Part shown: piece after piece, positions 44,827-52,957 of the stretch | Numbering within the stretch: the first letter of the stretch is position 1 | How the letters are laid out: each line of letters opens with the position of its first letter | Source of the DNA: Bradyrhizobium lupini | GTDB lineage: Bacteria > Pseudomonadota > Alphaproteobacteria > Rhizobiales > Xanthobacteraceae | DNA length: 64,000 nt | Reading direction: 5' to 3' | Assembly: GCF_040939785.1 (NCBI RefSeq) | Contig: NZ_CP162553.1 | Location: 1,488,001 to 1,552,000, forward strand | Notes under the pieces: generated by a model | What the model saw: the letters and a program-made list of their open reading frames with translations, nothing else | What the model was told of the DNA's origin: nothing | Databases searched by the model: none | Program-made: the position numbers and the translations under genes

Positions 44827-46206
44827 TTAGACACGCGCGCCGGCGAGGCTTGACGCGCCTTCGCCCTGCGGGCTGCGACGCAGATAGAACCACCAGGTCA
44901 GCGCGAGGCAGGAGGCGTAGAAGCCGAGATAGATCGCGAGCGCGAGCTGCGGCCCGCCGGTCAGCGCGATCGACTTGCCGAACCCGGTCGGGATCAGATA
45001 GCCGCCAACGGCGCCGACCGCGCCGATGAAGCCGACCGCAGCACCGCTCTCGATGCTCGCCGTCTTCAAGGCGACCGCGCGCTCCGCATCGCCCTTGCCG
45101 CGCACCCTGAACAAGTTCTGCTCGCGGAAGATCGAGGGGATCATGCGGTAGGTCGAGCCGTTGCCGATGCCCGTCGTCACGAACAGGACCAGGAACATCG
45201 ACAGAAAGCCGATGAAATCCTTGTGCCCGACGAAGTAGAGCACGCCGATCGTCGCGCCTGCCATCACGATGAAATTCCAGAACGTGATCACCGAGCCGCC
45301 GATCCTGTCGGCAAGCCAGCCGCCGAGCGGCCGCGACAGCGAGCCGACCAGCGGCCCCAGGAACGCGATCGCAATGGTGACTTGCGGGAACTGGGTCTTG
45401 ATCAACAGCGGAAATGCAGCCGAGTAGCCGATGAAGGAGCCGAACGTGCCGATATAGAGATACGCCATGATCCAGGTGTGCTTGCGCCTGACCACGGCGA
45501 GCTGGTTCTTGATCGACGACTTGGCCGTGGTCAGGTTGTTCATGAAGAACACTGCGCCGAACACCGCGATCGCGATCGGCAGCACCCACATCAGGCCGGC
45601 GTTCTGGAGGAAGACGCCGTCGACGGGCGATGCCTGGAACAGGTTGATGACGGCGACCGTCATCAGGATCGGGGTCAGGAGCTGCACGCTGGAGACGCCG
45701 ATATTGCCGCCGGCCGCATTCAGTCCGAGCGCCCACCCCTTCATCCGGTCGGGGAAGAAGAACGAGATGTTCGTCATGCTGGAAGCAAAATTGCCGCCGC
45801 CGAGACCGGCGGTCGAGGCAATCAGCAGCATCAGCCAGAACGGCGTGTCGGGCTGGCCGACGAAATAGGCCAGCGAAAGCGTCGGAATGAGCAAGATCGC
45901 CGCGCTGAAGATGGTCCAGTTGCGCCCGCCGAAGGTCGTCACCGCGAAGGTGTAGGGAAAGCGCATCAACGCGCCGATCAGCCCGGGCACCGCGACGAGC
46001 TGGAACAGCTGGTCGGTGGTGTAGTGGAAGCCCGCCTGCGGCAGCTTGGTGGTGACGATGCTCCAGATCAGCCAGACCGAGAAGCCGATATGTTCGGCCA
46101 CGATCGACCAGATCAGGTTGCGTCGCGCGATAGTCTTGCCAGTCGCATTCCAGAACGCCTCATCTTCGGGGCGCCAGTCTGAAATCCAGGTTGGATTCTT
46201 CGTCAT
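44827..46206 (-). CDS. narK: Nitrate/nitrite MFS transporter NarK
   Basis: 459 aa, twelve predicted helices. Nitrate-signature segments of the NNP family are visible: STAGLGGGNFASSMTNISFF (first) and TTGIGNGSTYRMIPSIF (second). The N-terminal stretch (WRPEDEAFWNATGKTIARRN) fits the long NarK type. First gene of narK-bjgb-flp-nasC; in Bradyrhizobium NarK is linked to nitrite extrusion or nitrate exchange. A sigma54-like promoter and an upstream palindrome precede it. Confidence 0.95.
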   Translation of the reverse strand: MTKNPTWISDWRPEDEAFWNATGKTIARRNLIWSIVAEHIGFSVWLIWSIVTTKLPQAGFHYTTDQLFQLVAVPGLIGALMRFPYTFAVTTFGGRNWTIFSAAILLIPTLSLAYFVGQPDTPFWLMLLIASTAGLGGGNFASSMTNISFFFPDRMKGWALGLNAAGGNIGVSSVQLLTPILMTVAVINLFQASPVDGVFLQNAGLMWVLPIAIAVFGAVFFMNNLTTAKSSIKNQLAVVRRKHTWIMAYLYIGTFGSFIGYSAAFPLLIKTQFPQVTIAIAFLGPLVGSLSRPLGGWLADRIGGSVITFWNFIVMAGATIGVLYFVGHKDFIGFLSMFLVLFVTTGIGNGSTYRMIPSIFREQNLFRVRGKGDAERAVALKTASIESGAAVGFIGAVGAVGGYLIPTGFGKSIALTGGPQLALAIYLGFYASCLALTWWFYLRRSPQGEGASSLAGARV

Positions 46207-46250
46207 TGAGTATCCCTTCTTGCCTCACCGCTGCGTCGTTGCAGGCTCAG

Positions 46251-46266
46251 CCTCCGGCCACGGAGG
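46251..46266 (-). other. Stem-loop in the narK leader
   Basis: CCTCCG-N4-CGGAGG, 45 bp upstream of the narK start and inside its predicted leader. No U-run follows, so a terminator function is unproven; it is a possible target for leader control such as NasT antitermination. Confidence 0.35.
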
Positions 46267-46352
46267 CGCGCGCCGAGGCCAAGCCCCGGTGGCGAGTTCA
46301 CGATGCTGATTGATGATGTTGAGGGACGTCGTCGTTGGCGTCGCGGTCGGTG

Positions 46353-46370
46353 TTTCAATTTCCGTGCCAA
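46353..46370 (-). promoter_or_regulatory. Sigma54-like promoter of narK
   Basis: Read on the minus strand: TTGGCACGGAAATTGAAA. The -24 element TTGGCACG matches the consensus TGGCACG-N4-TTGCW. The -12 element is TTGAA instead of TTGC(A/T), a variation shared with the nrtA promoter candidate. Predicted leader about 137 nt. Confidence 0.55.
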
Positions 46371-46463
46371 CTGCGCGCATTCCGGAAACGCAGGAAATTC
46401 AGGAGCTTGTTCGTCGTGCCCCAAATTCTTGCAGCACTATTTCGCACGCAAATTTTGCGATTC

Positions 46464-46496
46464 GCTCAATCCCTGTGCGCCGCACAAGGATTGAGC
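46464..46496. promoter_or_regulatory. Large palindrome upstream of narK (activator site candidate)
   Basis: A 33-bp inverted repeat: 15-bp arms with one mismatch around a 3-bp centre, containing TGTGC-GCC-GCACA. Its centre (46480) is 112.5 bp from the middle of the narK -24 GG. The same core occurs upstream of nrtA. Confidence 0.6.
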
Positions 46497-46544
46497 TTGA
46501 TGATTCAAAATTAGGCGTTGCGTGAGCACCTGTTGGTGACGCGC

Positions 46545-47339
46545 CTACGCGGCTTCGACGAAGCGATGACGCTCATAGAGGAATTCGAGCACGCGCTGCC
46601 GGCACTTCAGGTAAGTGACGTTGGTCGCGAGTTCGAGCCGCTTGCGCGGCCGCGCCAGCGGCACCTCCAGCACCTCGCCGATGCGCGCGCTCGGCCCATT
46701 CGTCATCATGACGATGCGATCGGACAGCAGCACCGCCTCGTCGACGTCGTGGGTGATCATCAGAATGGTGTTGCCGAGCTTCTGATGCAGCGCCATCACC
46801 GAATCCTGCAAATGCGCGCGGGTCAGTGCGTCGAGCGCGCCGAAAGGCTCGTCGAGCAGCAATACTTTCGGCTCCATGGCAAGCGCGCGGGCAATGCCGA
46901 CGCGTTGCTTCATGCCGCCGGAGATTTCCGAGGGCCGCTTGTCCTTGGCATGGGCCATCTGCACGAGGTTGAGATTGTGCATGACCCAGGCGTCGCGTTC
47001 GGCGCGTTTCTTGGTCTTGGCGAAGACCTTGTCGACGCCGAGCCGGACGTTCTCGTACACGGTCAGCCATGGCAACAGGCTGTGGTTCTGGAACACCACC
47101 GCGCGATCCGGTCCCGGCGAGTTCACCTCGCGGTTCTCGAGCAGCACGCCGCCCATGGTGGCGTTGGTCAGGCCTGCGATGATGTTGAGCAGGGTCGACT
47201 TGCCGCAACCGGAATGGCCGATGATCGAGACGTATTCGCCCTTGTCGATGGTGAGATTGATATCCTTCAGCACCTCCGTGGAGGCTGCGCCGCGGGTGAA
47301 AATCTTGTCGATATGGTCGAGCTTCAGATAAGCGGTCAT
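46545..47339 (-). CDS. nrtC: Nitrate ABC transporter ATP-binding protein
   Basis: 264 aa. Walker A GHSGCGKSTLLNII, signature ISGGMKQRVGIARAL, Walker B KVLLLDEPFGALD and MITHDVDEAV are intact. It belongs to the single-domain NrtD-like type without the extra binding-protein domain found in cyanobacterial NrtC; the symbol follows Bradyrhizobium usage. 12 bp after the permease gene. Confidence 0.92.
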   Translation of the reverse strand: MTAYLKLDHIDKIFTRGAASTEVLKDINLTIDKGEYVSIIGHSGCGKSTLLNIIAGLTNATMGGVLLENREVNSPGPDRAVVFQNHSLLPWLTVYENVRLGVDKVFAKTKKRAERDAWVMHNLNLVQMAHAKDKRPSEISGGMKQRVGIARALAMEPKVLLLDEPFGALDALTRAHLQDSVMALHQKLGNTILMITHDVDEAVLLSDRIVMMTNGPSARIGEVLEVPLARPRKRLELATNVTYLKCRQRVLEFLYERHRFVEAA

Positions 47340-47351
47340 GTGCTTCCCCTT

Positions 47352-48248
47352 TTAGTTCAGCGCGGTGCCGCGGGTGACGATCTTGCCGGCGCCCGCGATC
47401 AGGCGGTCGAGCACGAAGCCGATGATGCCGACATAGAACAGCGCCAGGATGATTTCGCTGATATGCGAGGAGTTCCAGGCGTCCCAGATGAAGAAGCCGA
47501 TGCCGACGCCGCCGATCAGCATTTCCGCGGCGACGATCGCGAGCCATGACAGGCCGATTCCGATGCGAAGTCCCGTGAAGATGTAGGGCGCGGCGGCAGG
47601 GATCATGATCTTGGCAAAGAACTCGAGCGGGTTGAGCTGCACCACTGCGGCGACGTTGCGATAGTCCTGCGGAATGTTGCGGATGCCGACCGCGGTGTTG
47701 ATGATGATCGGCCAGACCGAGGTAATGAAGATGACGAAGATCGCCGACGGCTGGCCGTCACGGAAGGCCGCGAGCGAAAGCGGCAGCCAGGCCAGCGGTG
47801 GGATCGTGCGCAAGACCTGGAACAGCGGATCGAGCCCGCGCATGGCCCAGACCGACTGGCCGACCAGGACGCCGAGCGCGATGCCGGCGATGGCGGAGAG
47901 CGAATAGCCGAGGGCAACGCGCTGGAGACTGGCGGAGAGATGCCAGAACAGACCCTTGTCGATGCCGCCATGGTCGAAGAACGGATCGAGGATCAGCTCC
48001 TTGGTGTCCTTGAAGACTTTTGACGGCGGCGGCAGCGCCGAGCCGGCGCGACGGCAGACCAGCTCCCATATCAGCATGAGCAACGCGACCACGACGAGCG
48101 GCGGGATGACGCGCACGGCGGTCTCCCGCGCCATCCGCGCGTAAGTCTCCGAGCGCGGCGGCCGCTTCGGTGTCATCGCGACGACCGGTGCGGCAGCGCT
48201 CGCGGGCTTCGCGGTCTCAACCTCGATCTTCGTGGCGGGCATGTTCAT
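47352..48248 (-). CDS. nrtB: Nitrate ABC transporter permease
   Basis: 298 aa, about six helices after a Pro/Ala-rich cytoplasmic N-terminus of about 45 residues. The EAA loop is VVQLNPLEFFAKIMIPAAAPYIFTGLR and the NrtB-type stretch GIRNIPQDYRNVAAVV precedes it. Forms the membrane channel for NrtA-delivered nitrate. A strong stem-loop separates it from nrtA. Confidence 0.93.
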   Translation of the reverse strand: MNMPATKIEVETAKPASAAAPVVAMTPKRPPRSETYARMARETAVRVIPPLVVVALLMLIWELVCRRAGSALPPPSKVFKDTKELILDPFFDHGGIDKGLFWHLSASLQRVALGYSLSAIAGIALGVLVGQSVWAMRGLDPLFQVLRTIPPLAWLPLSLAAFRDGQPSAIFVIFITSVWPIIINTAVGIRNIPQDYRNVAAVVQLNPLEFFAKIMIPAAAPYIFTGLRIGIGLSWLAIVAAEMLIGGVGIGFFIWDAWNSSHISEIILALFYVGIIGFVLDRLIAGAGKIVTRGTALN

Positions 48249-48278
48249 CGCAATATCTCTCCGGCTGCAAAAGACGAT

Positions 48279-48300
48279 GCGGCCGCCCGGAGGCGGCCGC
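48279..48300 (-). other. Stem-loop between nrtA and nrtB
   Basis: GCGGCCGCC-N4-GGCGGCCGC, 9-bp stem, 8 bp after the nrtA stop and followed on the transcribed strand by CTTTTG. It probably allows more binding protein than membrane parts, by partial termination or mRNA protection. Confidence 0.6.
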
Positions 48301-48308
48301 TGGCTCCA

Positions 48309-49628
48309 TCAGACTTCGACGCGCTTGATCGCGAGCGACTTCAGATAGGCAGCGGGATTTTCCGGATCGAACACCTTGCCGTCGAAGAAGGTCTCCTTGC
48401 CGCGCGACGTAGAGGCCGGGATCTCCGCACTTGCGACGCCGAGCGTCTTGGCCGCATCGCGCCACATGTCCTCGCGGTTGACCTTGGCGATCAGCGCCTT
48501 GGTGTCGAAATTCGCCTCGTACTTGCCCCAGCGGATGTCCTCCGTGAGGAACCAGAGGTCGTGGCTCTGGAACGGATAGGAGGCGAAGTCGCGCCAATAC
48601 TTCATGATGTGCGGGGAGTTCTCGACCACCTTGCCCGGGATGCCGTAGTCGAACTTGCCAGCGGTGCGGTCGAGCACGTCTTCGACGGGGCAGTTCATCC
48701 ACTGCCGCTTGCCCATGATGGCGGCAAGCTCGGCCTTGTTCTCGGCCTTGTCCGACCATTGCTGCGCTTCCATCACTGCCATCAGCAGCGCCTTCGAGGC
48801 CTTTGGATATTTATCGACGAAGGCGGCGCGCATGCCGAAGGATTTTTCCGGATGCTTGTTCCAGAGTTCGCCGGTGTTGATGGCGGTGTAGCCGATGTTC
48901 TGATGGATCAATTGCAGATTCCAGGGCTCGCCGACGCAGAAGCAATCCATGGTGCCGACCTTCATGTTGGCCACCATCTGCGGCGGCGGCACCACGATGG
49001 TCTCGATGTCCTTGTCGGGATCGATCCCGCCGGCGGCGAGCCAGTAACGGATCCAGAGGTCATGCGTGCCGCCGGGGAAGGTCATCGCGGCCTTCACGGC
49101 CTTGCCCGAGGCCCTCTTCTTCTCCAGCGCCGCCTTGAAGGGCGTGGCGTCGACGCCGAGCTTCAGGTCGGCATATTCGTTGGCGACGGAGATGCACTGG
49201 CTGTCGAGATTGAGCCGCGCCAGGATGTACATCGGCGTTGGCTGATTGTTCTGCGTCACCTTGCCGGCCGAGATCAGATACGGCATCGGGGTCAGGATAT
49301 GCGCCCCGTCGATGCCGTTGCCTTCGGAGCCGAGCACGAGATTGTCCCGCGTGGTGCCCCAGGAGGCTTGCTTCTGCACGTCGGTGTCGGGCATGCCGTA
49401 TTTGGCGAACAGGCCCTTGTCCTTGGCCACGAACAAGGGGCCGGCATCGCTCAGCGCGATGAAGCCGAGCTTGGCACCCTTGACCTCGGGGCCGGCGTCC
49501 TGCGCGAAGGCGCCAGCGGGGAAATTCAGTTTTACGGCGGCCAGGAGTGCGGCGGTCGAGCCGGCGGCCTTCAACAATTGACGGCGGCTGAGGCCAGTGT
49601 CCGACGGCCGGCGGGTGCGCTTGGTCAT
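48309..49628 (-). CDS. nrtA: Nitrate ABC transporter substrate-binding protein
   Basis: 439-aa CmpA/NrtA-type binding protein. The N-terminus has a twin-arginine motif (SRRQLLKAAGSTAALLAAV), indicating Tat export to the periplasm. The mature part shows family segments LGFIALSDAGPLFVAKDKGL, VLGSEGNGIDGAHILTPMPY and MDCFCVGEPWNLQLI. It captures nitrate for NrtBC. It heads the operon; its 670-bp upstream region is shared with a divergent formate/nitrite-family channel gene. Confidence 0.94.
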   Translation of the reverse strand: MTKRTRRPSDTGLSRRQLLKAAGSTAALLAAVKLNFPAGAFAQDAGPEVKGAKLGFIALSDAGPLFVAKDKGLFAKYGMPDTDVQKQASWGTTRDNLVLGSEGNGIDGAHILTPMPYLISAGKVTQNNQPTPMYILARLNLDSQCISVANEYADLKLGVDATPFKAALEKKRASGKAVKAAMTFPGGTHDLWIRYWLAAGGIDPDKDIETIVVPPPQMVANMKVGTMDCFCVGEPWNLQLIHQNIGYTAINTGELWNKHPEKSFGMRAAFVDKYPKASKALLMAVMEAQQWSDKAENKAELAAIMGKRQWMNCPVEDVLDRTAGKFDYGIPGKVVENSPHIMKYWRDFASYPFQSHDLWFLTEDIRWGKYEANFDTKALIAKVNREDMWRDAAKTLGVASAEIPASTSRGKETFFDGKVFDPENPAAYLKSLAIKRVEV

Positions 49629-49728
49629 AGGCGGTATCGTCCTTTGCGTCGTTGCAGAATGATTGCGTCAGTGCACACGAGCAGCCCGTCCGTCCGGCGA
49701 CGCCTGAAGCAGCGCATGCGAACGCGCG

Positions 49729-49746
49729 ACGGGGGGACCCCCGTCT
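49729..49746 (-). other. Stem-loop in the nrtA leader
   Basis: GACGGGGG-GA-CCCCCGTC, an 8-bp stem about 100 bp upstream of the nrtA start and inside its predicted leader. It may attenuate transcription, but no U-run follows. Confidence 0.35.
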
Positions 49747-49810
49747 GGTGGCGTCGGCAATTCGGATGAGAAGTCTCGCGGGACGGCTTCAATGGCGTCG
49801 GCCTGGAACT

Positions 49811-49828
49811 ATTCAAGCTTCGTGCCAA
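49811..49828 (-). promoter_or_regulatory. Sigma54-like promoter of nrtA
   Basis: Minus strand: TTGGCACGAAGCTTGAAT. The -24 element matches the consensus; the -12 element is TTGAA rather than TTGC(A/T), as at narK. The -24 GG is at 49825-49826. Predicted leader about 170 nt. Confidence 0.5.
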
Positions 49829-49930
49829 GCGCCGCAACGTAGAAAATCTCGAAAGATCAGTATGCTACAGGCAGCGCGCCAGTCTGTCGCAGGCCCGTTC
49901 CGCTCGCGAAATTTGCGGCTTGCCCAATAA

Positions 49931-49954
49931 TTGTGCGGCGCACAACAGTTGTGC
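49931..49954. promoter_or_regulatory. Shared upstream activator site (NtrC-like) for nrtA and channel gene
   Basis: Three alternating half-sites: TTGTGC-N3-GCACAA-N3-TTGTGC. The left palindrome (centre 49938) carries the core also found at narK. The right one contains GCAC-N7-GTGC (49940-49954), the spacing of NtrC sites. The left centre is 112.5 bp from the -24 GG of both flanking promoters. Confidence 0.6.
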
Positions 49955-50048
49955 AGCAGCTCAAGCAAAAGGCCGCATCAAGCGCAAAAGCCGGGGCAGC
50001 CAAAGCTCTACCAGATTGATGTTGCTTGCTTTTTATGAGCCCAGCACA

Positions 50049-50064
50049 CGGCACGCAACTTGCT
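50049..50064 (+). promoter_or_regulatory. Sigma54 promoter of the formate/nitrite channel gene
   Basis: CGGCACGCAACTTGCT, with GG at 50050-50051 and GC at 50062-50063 at the required 10-bp interval. Only one mismatch to TGGCACG-N4-TTGCW. Predicted leader about 228 nt. Confidence 0.65.
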
Positions 50065-50302
50065 TCTCCATTTACGTCAATGAAGACTGCGGCTTTGCCG
50101 CATTGATGCAGGCGCTGGCGGCTGCATCCCGGAAGCTCAACTGCTTCGCGGCCCTCCTCGGCTCGGTCGTCGTGACGCAATCCCAAAGGCTTCCAACTCT
50201 CCATCGCCTCGTGCGCGGCAGGTCAGCCCGCACGGGCAGTGACGTTCAATCGCTCTCGCAGGAGGGCGAGATCTCTTTCTTAGGAAGCAAAAGGAACCAT
50301 CG

Positions 50303-51142
50303 ATGTCGTATCTCGCGCCTTCGGAATTCGTCACCAAGATGGTGGATGCGGGCGAGTCCAAAGTCTTCATGTCCACCCGGGATACCATCATCCGCGCCTA
50401 CATGGCCGGCGCCATCCTGGCGCTCGCGGCATGGTTCGCCGTCACGATCAACGTGAACACGGGGCAGCCGCTGATCGGCGCGCTGCTGTTCCCGGTCGGC
50501 TTCGTCATGCTGTATCTGCTGGGCTTCGACCTCCTGACCGGCGTGTTCGTGCTCTCCCCGCTCGCGCTGATCGACAAGCGCCCCGGCGTCACCATCGGTG
50601 GCGTCTTGCGCAACTGGGGCCTCGTCTTCGTCGGCAACTTCGCCGGCGCCTTCACCGTGGCCTTCATGATGGCTTTCGTCACGACCTTCGGCTTCACGCA
50701 GGACCCCGATAAGATCGGCACCGCGATCGGCAATATCGGCGAAGGCCGAACGCTGGGCTACGCTGCGCATGGCGCGGCCGGCATGGCGACGCTGTTCCTG
50801 CGCGGCATGCTTTGCAACTGGATGGTCTCGACCGGCGTGGTCGGCGCCATGATCTCGACCTCGGTCCCCGGCAAGGTCATCGCGATGTGGATGCCGATCC
50901 TGGTGTTCTTCTACATGGTGTTCGAGCATTCCGTCGTGAACATGTTCCTGTTCCCGTCGGGCCTGATGCTGCACGCAAAATTCTCGATCATGGATTACCT
51001 GATCTGGAACGAGATCCCGACGGTGCTCGGCAACCTCGTCGGCGGCCTCGCCTTCACCGGCATGACCCTCTACGCCACGCACGTCATGACCAAGCCGAAG
51101 CGCCAGGCCGGCAAGGCCACGTCGCCCCGCGTCGCGGCCTGA
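50303..51142 (+). CDS. Formate/nitrite transporter family channel (NirC/FocA-like)
   Basis: 279-aa pentameric-channel family protein. Hallmarks: FLRGMLCNWMVSTGV and the conserved central His in FEHSVVNMFLFPSGLML; six helices, the first at IIRAYMAGAILALAAWFAV. Moves nitrite or formate across the inner membrane; nitrate assimilation neighbours favour nitrite. It is divergent from nrtA under a sigma54-like promoter and is followed after 46 bp by a phosphatase-kinase gene, probably in one transcript. Confidence 0.93.
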   Translation: MSYLAPSEFVTKMVDAGESKVFMSTRDTIIRAYMAGAILALAAWFAVTINVNTGQPLIGALLFPVGFVMLYLLGFDLLTGVFVLSPLALIDKRPGVTIGGVLRNWGLVFVGNFAGAFTVAFMMAFVTTFGFTQDPDKIGTAIGNIGEGRTLGYAAHGAAGMATLFLRGMLCNWMVSTGVVGAMISTSVPGKVIAMWMPILVFFYMVFEHSVVNMFLFPSGLMLHAKFSIMDYLIWNEIPTVLGNLVGGLAFTGMTLYATHVMTKPKRQAGKATSPRVAA

Positions 51143-51188
51143 TACGTCTCGACAGGAGAGCCTCGCCCGATCAGGGTGAGGCTCCCCT

Positions 51189-52934
51189 TTGCCGGTGATG
51201 ACGATGACTCGCGGACTTCAGATCTCGGTCGGCCAGCATTCCGACAAGGGTCGCAAGCCCATCAACCAGGATTTTCACGGCGTCCTCGTTCCGGACGAGC
51301 CGATGCTCAGCCTGAAGGGCATTGCAGCCGTCCTCGCCGACGGCATCTCCAGCAGCACGGTGAGCCAGATCGCCAGCGAGTCGGCGGTCAAGAGCTTCCT
51401 GATGGACTATTATTGCACGTCGGAATCCTGGACGGTGAAGACCTCCGCCCGCCGCGTGCTGGACGCGACCAATTCCTGGCTCCACGCGCAGACGCGCAAG
51501 AGCCAATATGCCTATGACCGTGACAAGGGTTATGTCTGCACGCTGAGCGCCATGGTCATCAAGGCGACCACCGCGCACATCTTCCACGTCGGCGACTGTC
51601 GCGTCTACCGCGTGGCCGGCAAGGCGCTCGAACAGCTGACCGACGATCACCGGATCATCGTGTCCTCGGAGCAGACCTATCTCGGCCGTGCGCTCGGGAT
51701 CAATCCGCAGCTCGAGATCGACTACCAGAGTTTCGAGATCGAGACTGGCGACACGTTCCTGCTGGCGACCGACGGCGCCTATGAATTCGTCGACGCGCGT
51801 TTTGTCACGAGTGCGCTCAGCGAGCATGCAGCCGAGCTCGACGGAGCGGCGAAGGCGATCGTCGAGGAAGCCTACCGGCGCGGCAGCGACGACAACATCA
51901 CAGTCCAGATCCTCCGCATCGATGCAGTGCCGCAGCGCGAGCCGGCCGGCATCTTCAACCAGACCTCCCAGCTGCCGCTTCCCCCGCTGCCGGAGCCGCG
52001 GGCCGTCTTCGACGGCTACAGGATCGTCCGCGAAATCCACGCCAGCAGCCGCAGCCACATCTACCTTGCCGTCGACGCGGTGACCGAGGAGCCGGTCGCG
52101 CTGAAGCTCCCGTCGATCGATTTGCGCGACAATGCCGCATACCTCAAGCGCTTCCTGATGGAGGAGTGGATCGCGCGCCGGATCGACAGCCCGCACGTGC
52201 TCAAGCCGTTGTCACAGTCGAAACGGCGCAGCTACCTCTACGTCGCGACCGAATTCGTCGAAGGTCAGACTTTGCGGCAATGGATGACGGACAATCCACG
52301 TCCCGATCTCGAAACCGTCCGCGGACTGGTCGAGCAGATCGCCGCGGGCCTGCGCGCCTTCCACCGCATGGAGATGCTGCATCAGGACTTGAGGCCCGAC
52401 AACATCCTGATCGACAAGACCGGCACCGCGAAGATCATTGACTTCGGATCGGTCAGGGTGGCAGGCGTCGCGGAGGCCACCCCTCAGGACGAGGCCGACG
52501 AAATTCTGGGAACGGTCCAGTACACGGCGCCGGAATATTTTCTTGGGCAAGGCGGCTCGCCGCGCTCCGACATGTTTTCGCTCGCCGTGATCTGTTACCA
52601 GATGCTGACGGGAAAGCTTCCCTACGGCACTCAAATCGCCAGGATCCGGCGCAAGGCGGACGTGCGGAGGCTCAAATACCGCCCGGCCGATGACGACAGC
52701 AACGTGCCCGCCTGGGTCGACGGCGCGCTCAGACGTGCGCTGCATCCGGATCCCTACAAGCGGCACGAGGATCTGTCCGAATTCGTCTTCGAGCTTCGCA
52801 CACCCAATCCGGCCTATCTCGACACGCGGATCACGCCGCTCTTGGAGCGCAGCCCGCTGATGTTCTGGAAATTGACCACGGCGGCGCTCGCCTGCGTCGT
52901 CGTGGTCCTGCTTGCGATGTTGCACGCGCGCTGA
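51189..52934 (+). CDS. PP2C phosphatase-Ser/Thr protein kinase fusion with C-terminal membrane anchor
   Basis: About 581 aa. Residues 1-245: PP2C phosphatase with metal-binding motifs NQDFHG, ADGISSS, LATDGAYEF and DDNITVQI. Residues 270-550: Hanks-type kinase with the ATP-site Lys in PVALKLP, catalytic loop LHQDLRPDNILID, DFGSVRV and APEYF. The Gly-rich loop is degenerate (REIHASSRSHIYLA, no GxGxxG) and HRD is HQD. Residues about 560-578 (LTTAALACVVVVLLAML) form a tail anchor. TTG at 51189 has GGGTGAGG 7 bp upstream; ATGs at 51198 and 51204 are alternatives. It follows the channel gene by 46 bp. Similar fusions or kinases occur near nitrate assimilation genes in other proteobacteria; targets are unknown. 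Confidence 0.9.
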   Translation: MPVMTMTRGLQISVGQHSDKGRKPINQDFHGVLVPDEPMLSLKGIAAVLADGISSSTVSQIASESAVKSFLMDYYCTSESWTVKTSARRVLDATNSWLHAQTRKSQYAYDRDKGYVCTLSAMVIKATTAHIFHVGDCRVYRVAGKALEQLTDDHRIIVSSEQTYLGRALGINPQLEIDYQSFEIETGDTFLLATDGAYEFVDARFVTSALSEHAAELDGAAKAIVEEAYRRGSDDNITVQILRIDAVPQREPAGIFNQTSQLPLPPLPEPRAVFDGYRIVREIHASSRSHIYLAVDAVTEEPVALKLPSIDLRDNAAYLKRFLMEEWIARRIDSPHVLKPLSQSKRRSYLYVATEFVEGQTLRQWMTDNPRPDLETVRGLVEQIAAGLRAFHRMEMLHQDLRPDNILIDKTGTAKIIDFGSVRVAGVAEATPQDEADEILGTVQYTAPEYFLGQGGSPRSDMFSLAVICYQMLTGKLPYGTQIARIRRKADVRRLKYRPADDDSNVPAWVDGALRRALHPDPYKRHEDLSEFVFELRTPNPAYLDTRITPLLERSPLMFWKLTTAALACVVVVLLAMLHAR

Positions 52935-52957
52935 TCCGGGTGTCGCCACGCAAAGCA

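Larger units (their letters stand above)
49629..50302. other. Divergent control region between nrtA and the formate/nitrite channel gene
   Basis: 674 bp without a convincing gene. It contains, from left to right, a leader hairpin, a sigma54-like promoter for nrtA, a compound palindrome near the middle and a sigma54-like promoter for the channel gene. These are listed separately. The two promoters are placed symmetrically about the palindrome. Confidence 0.7.

Noticed and set aside
46498..46509. TTGATGATTCAA upstream of narK as a FixK/FNR box
   Set aside because: TTGA-N4-TCAA has the wrong spacing for FNR-type sites.
46207..50302. nasS/nasT genes expected near nitrate genes
   Set aside because: All coding space between nasC and the channel gene is accounted for; no CmpA-like NasS besides NrtA and no ANTAR protein is present.
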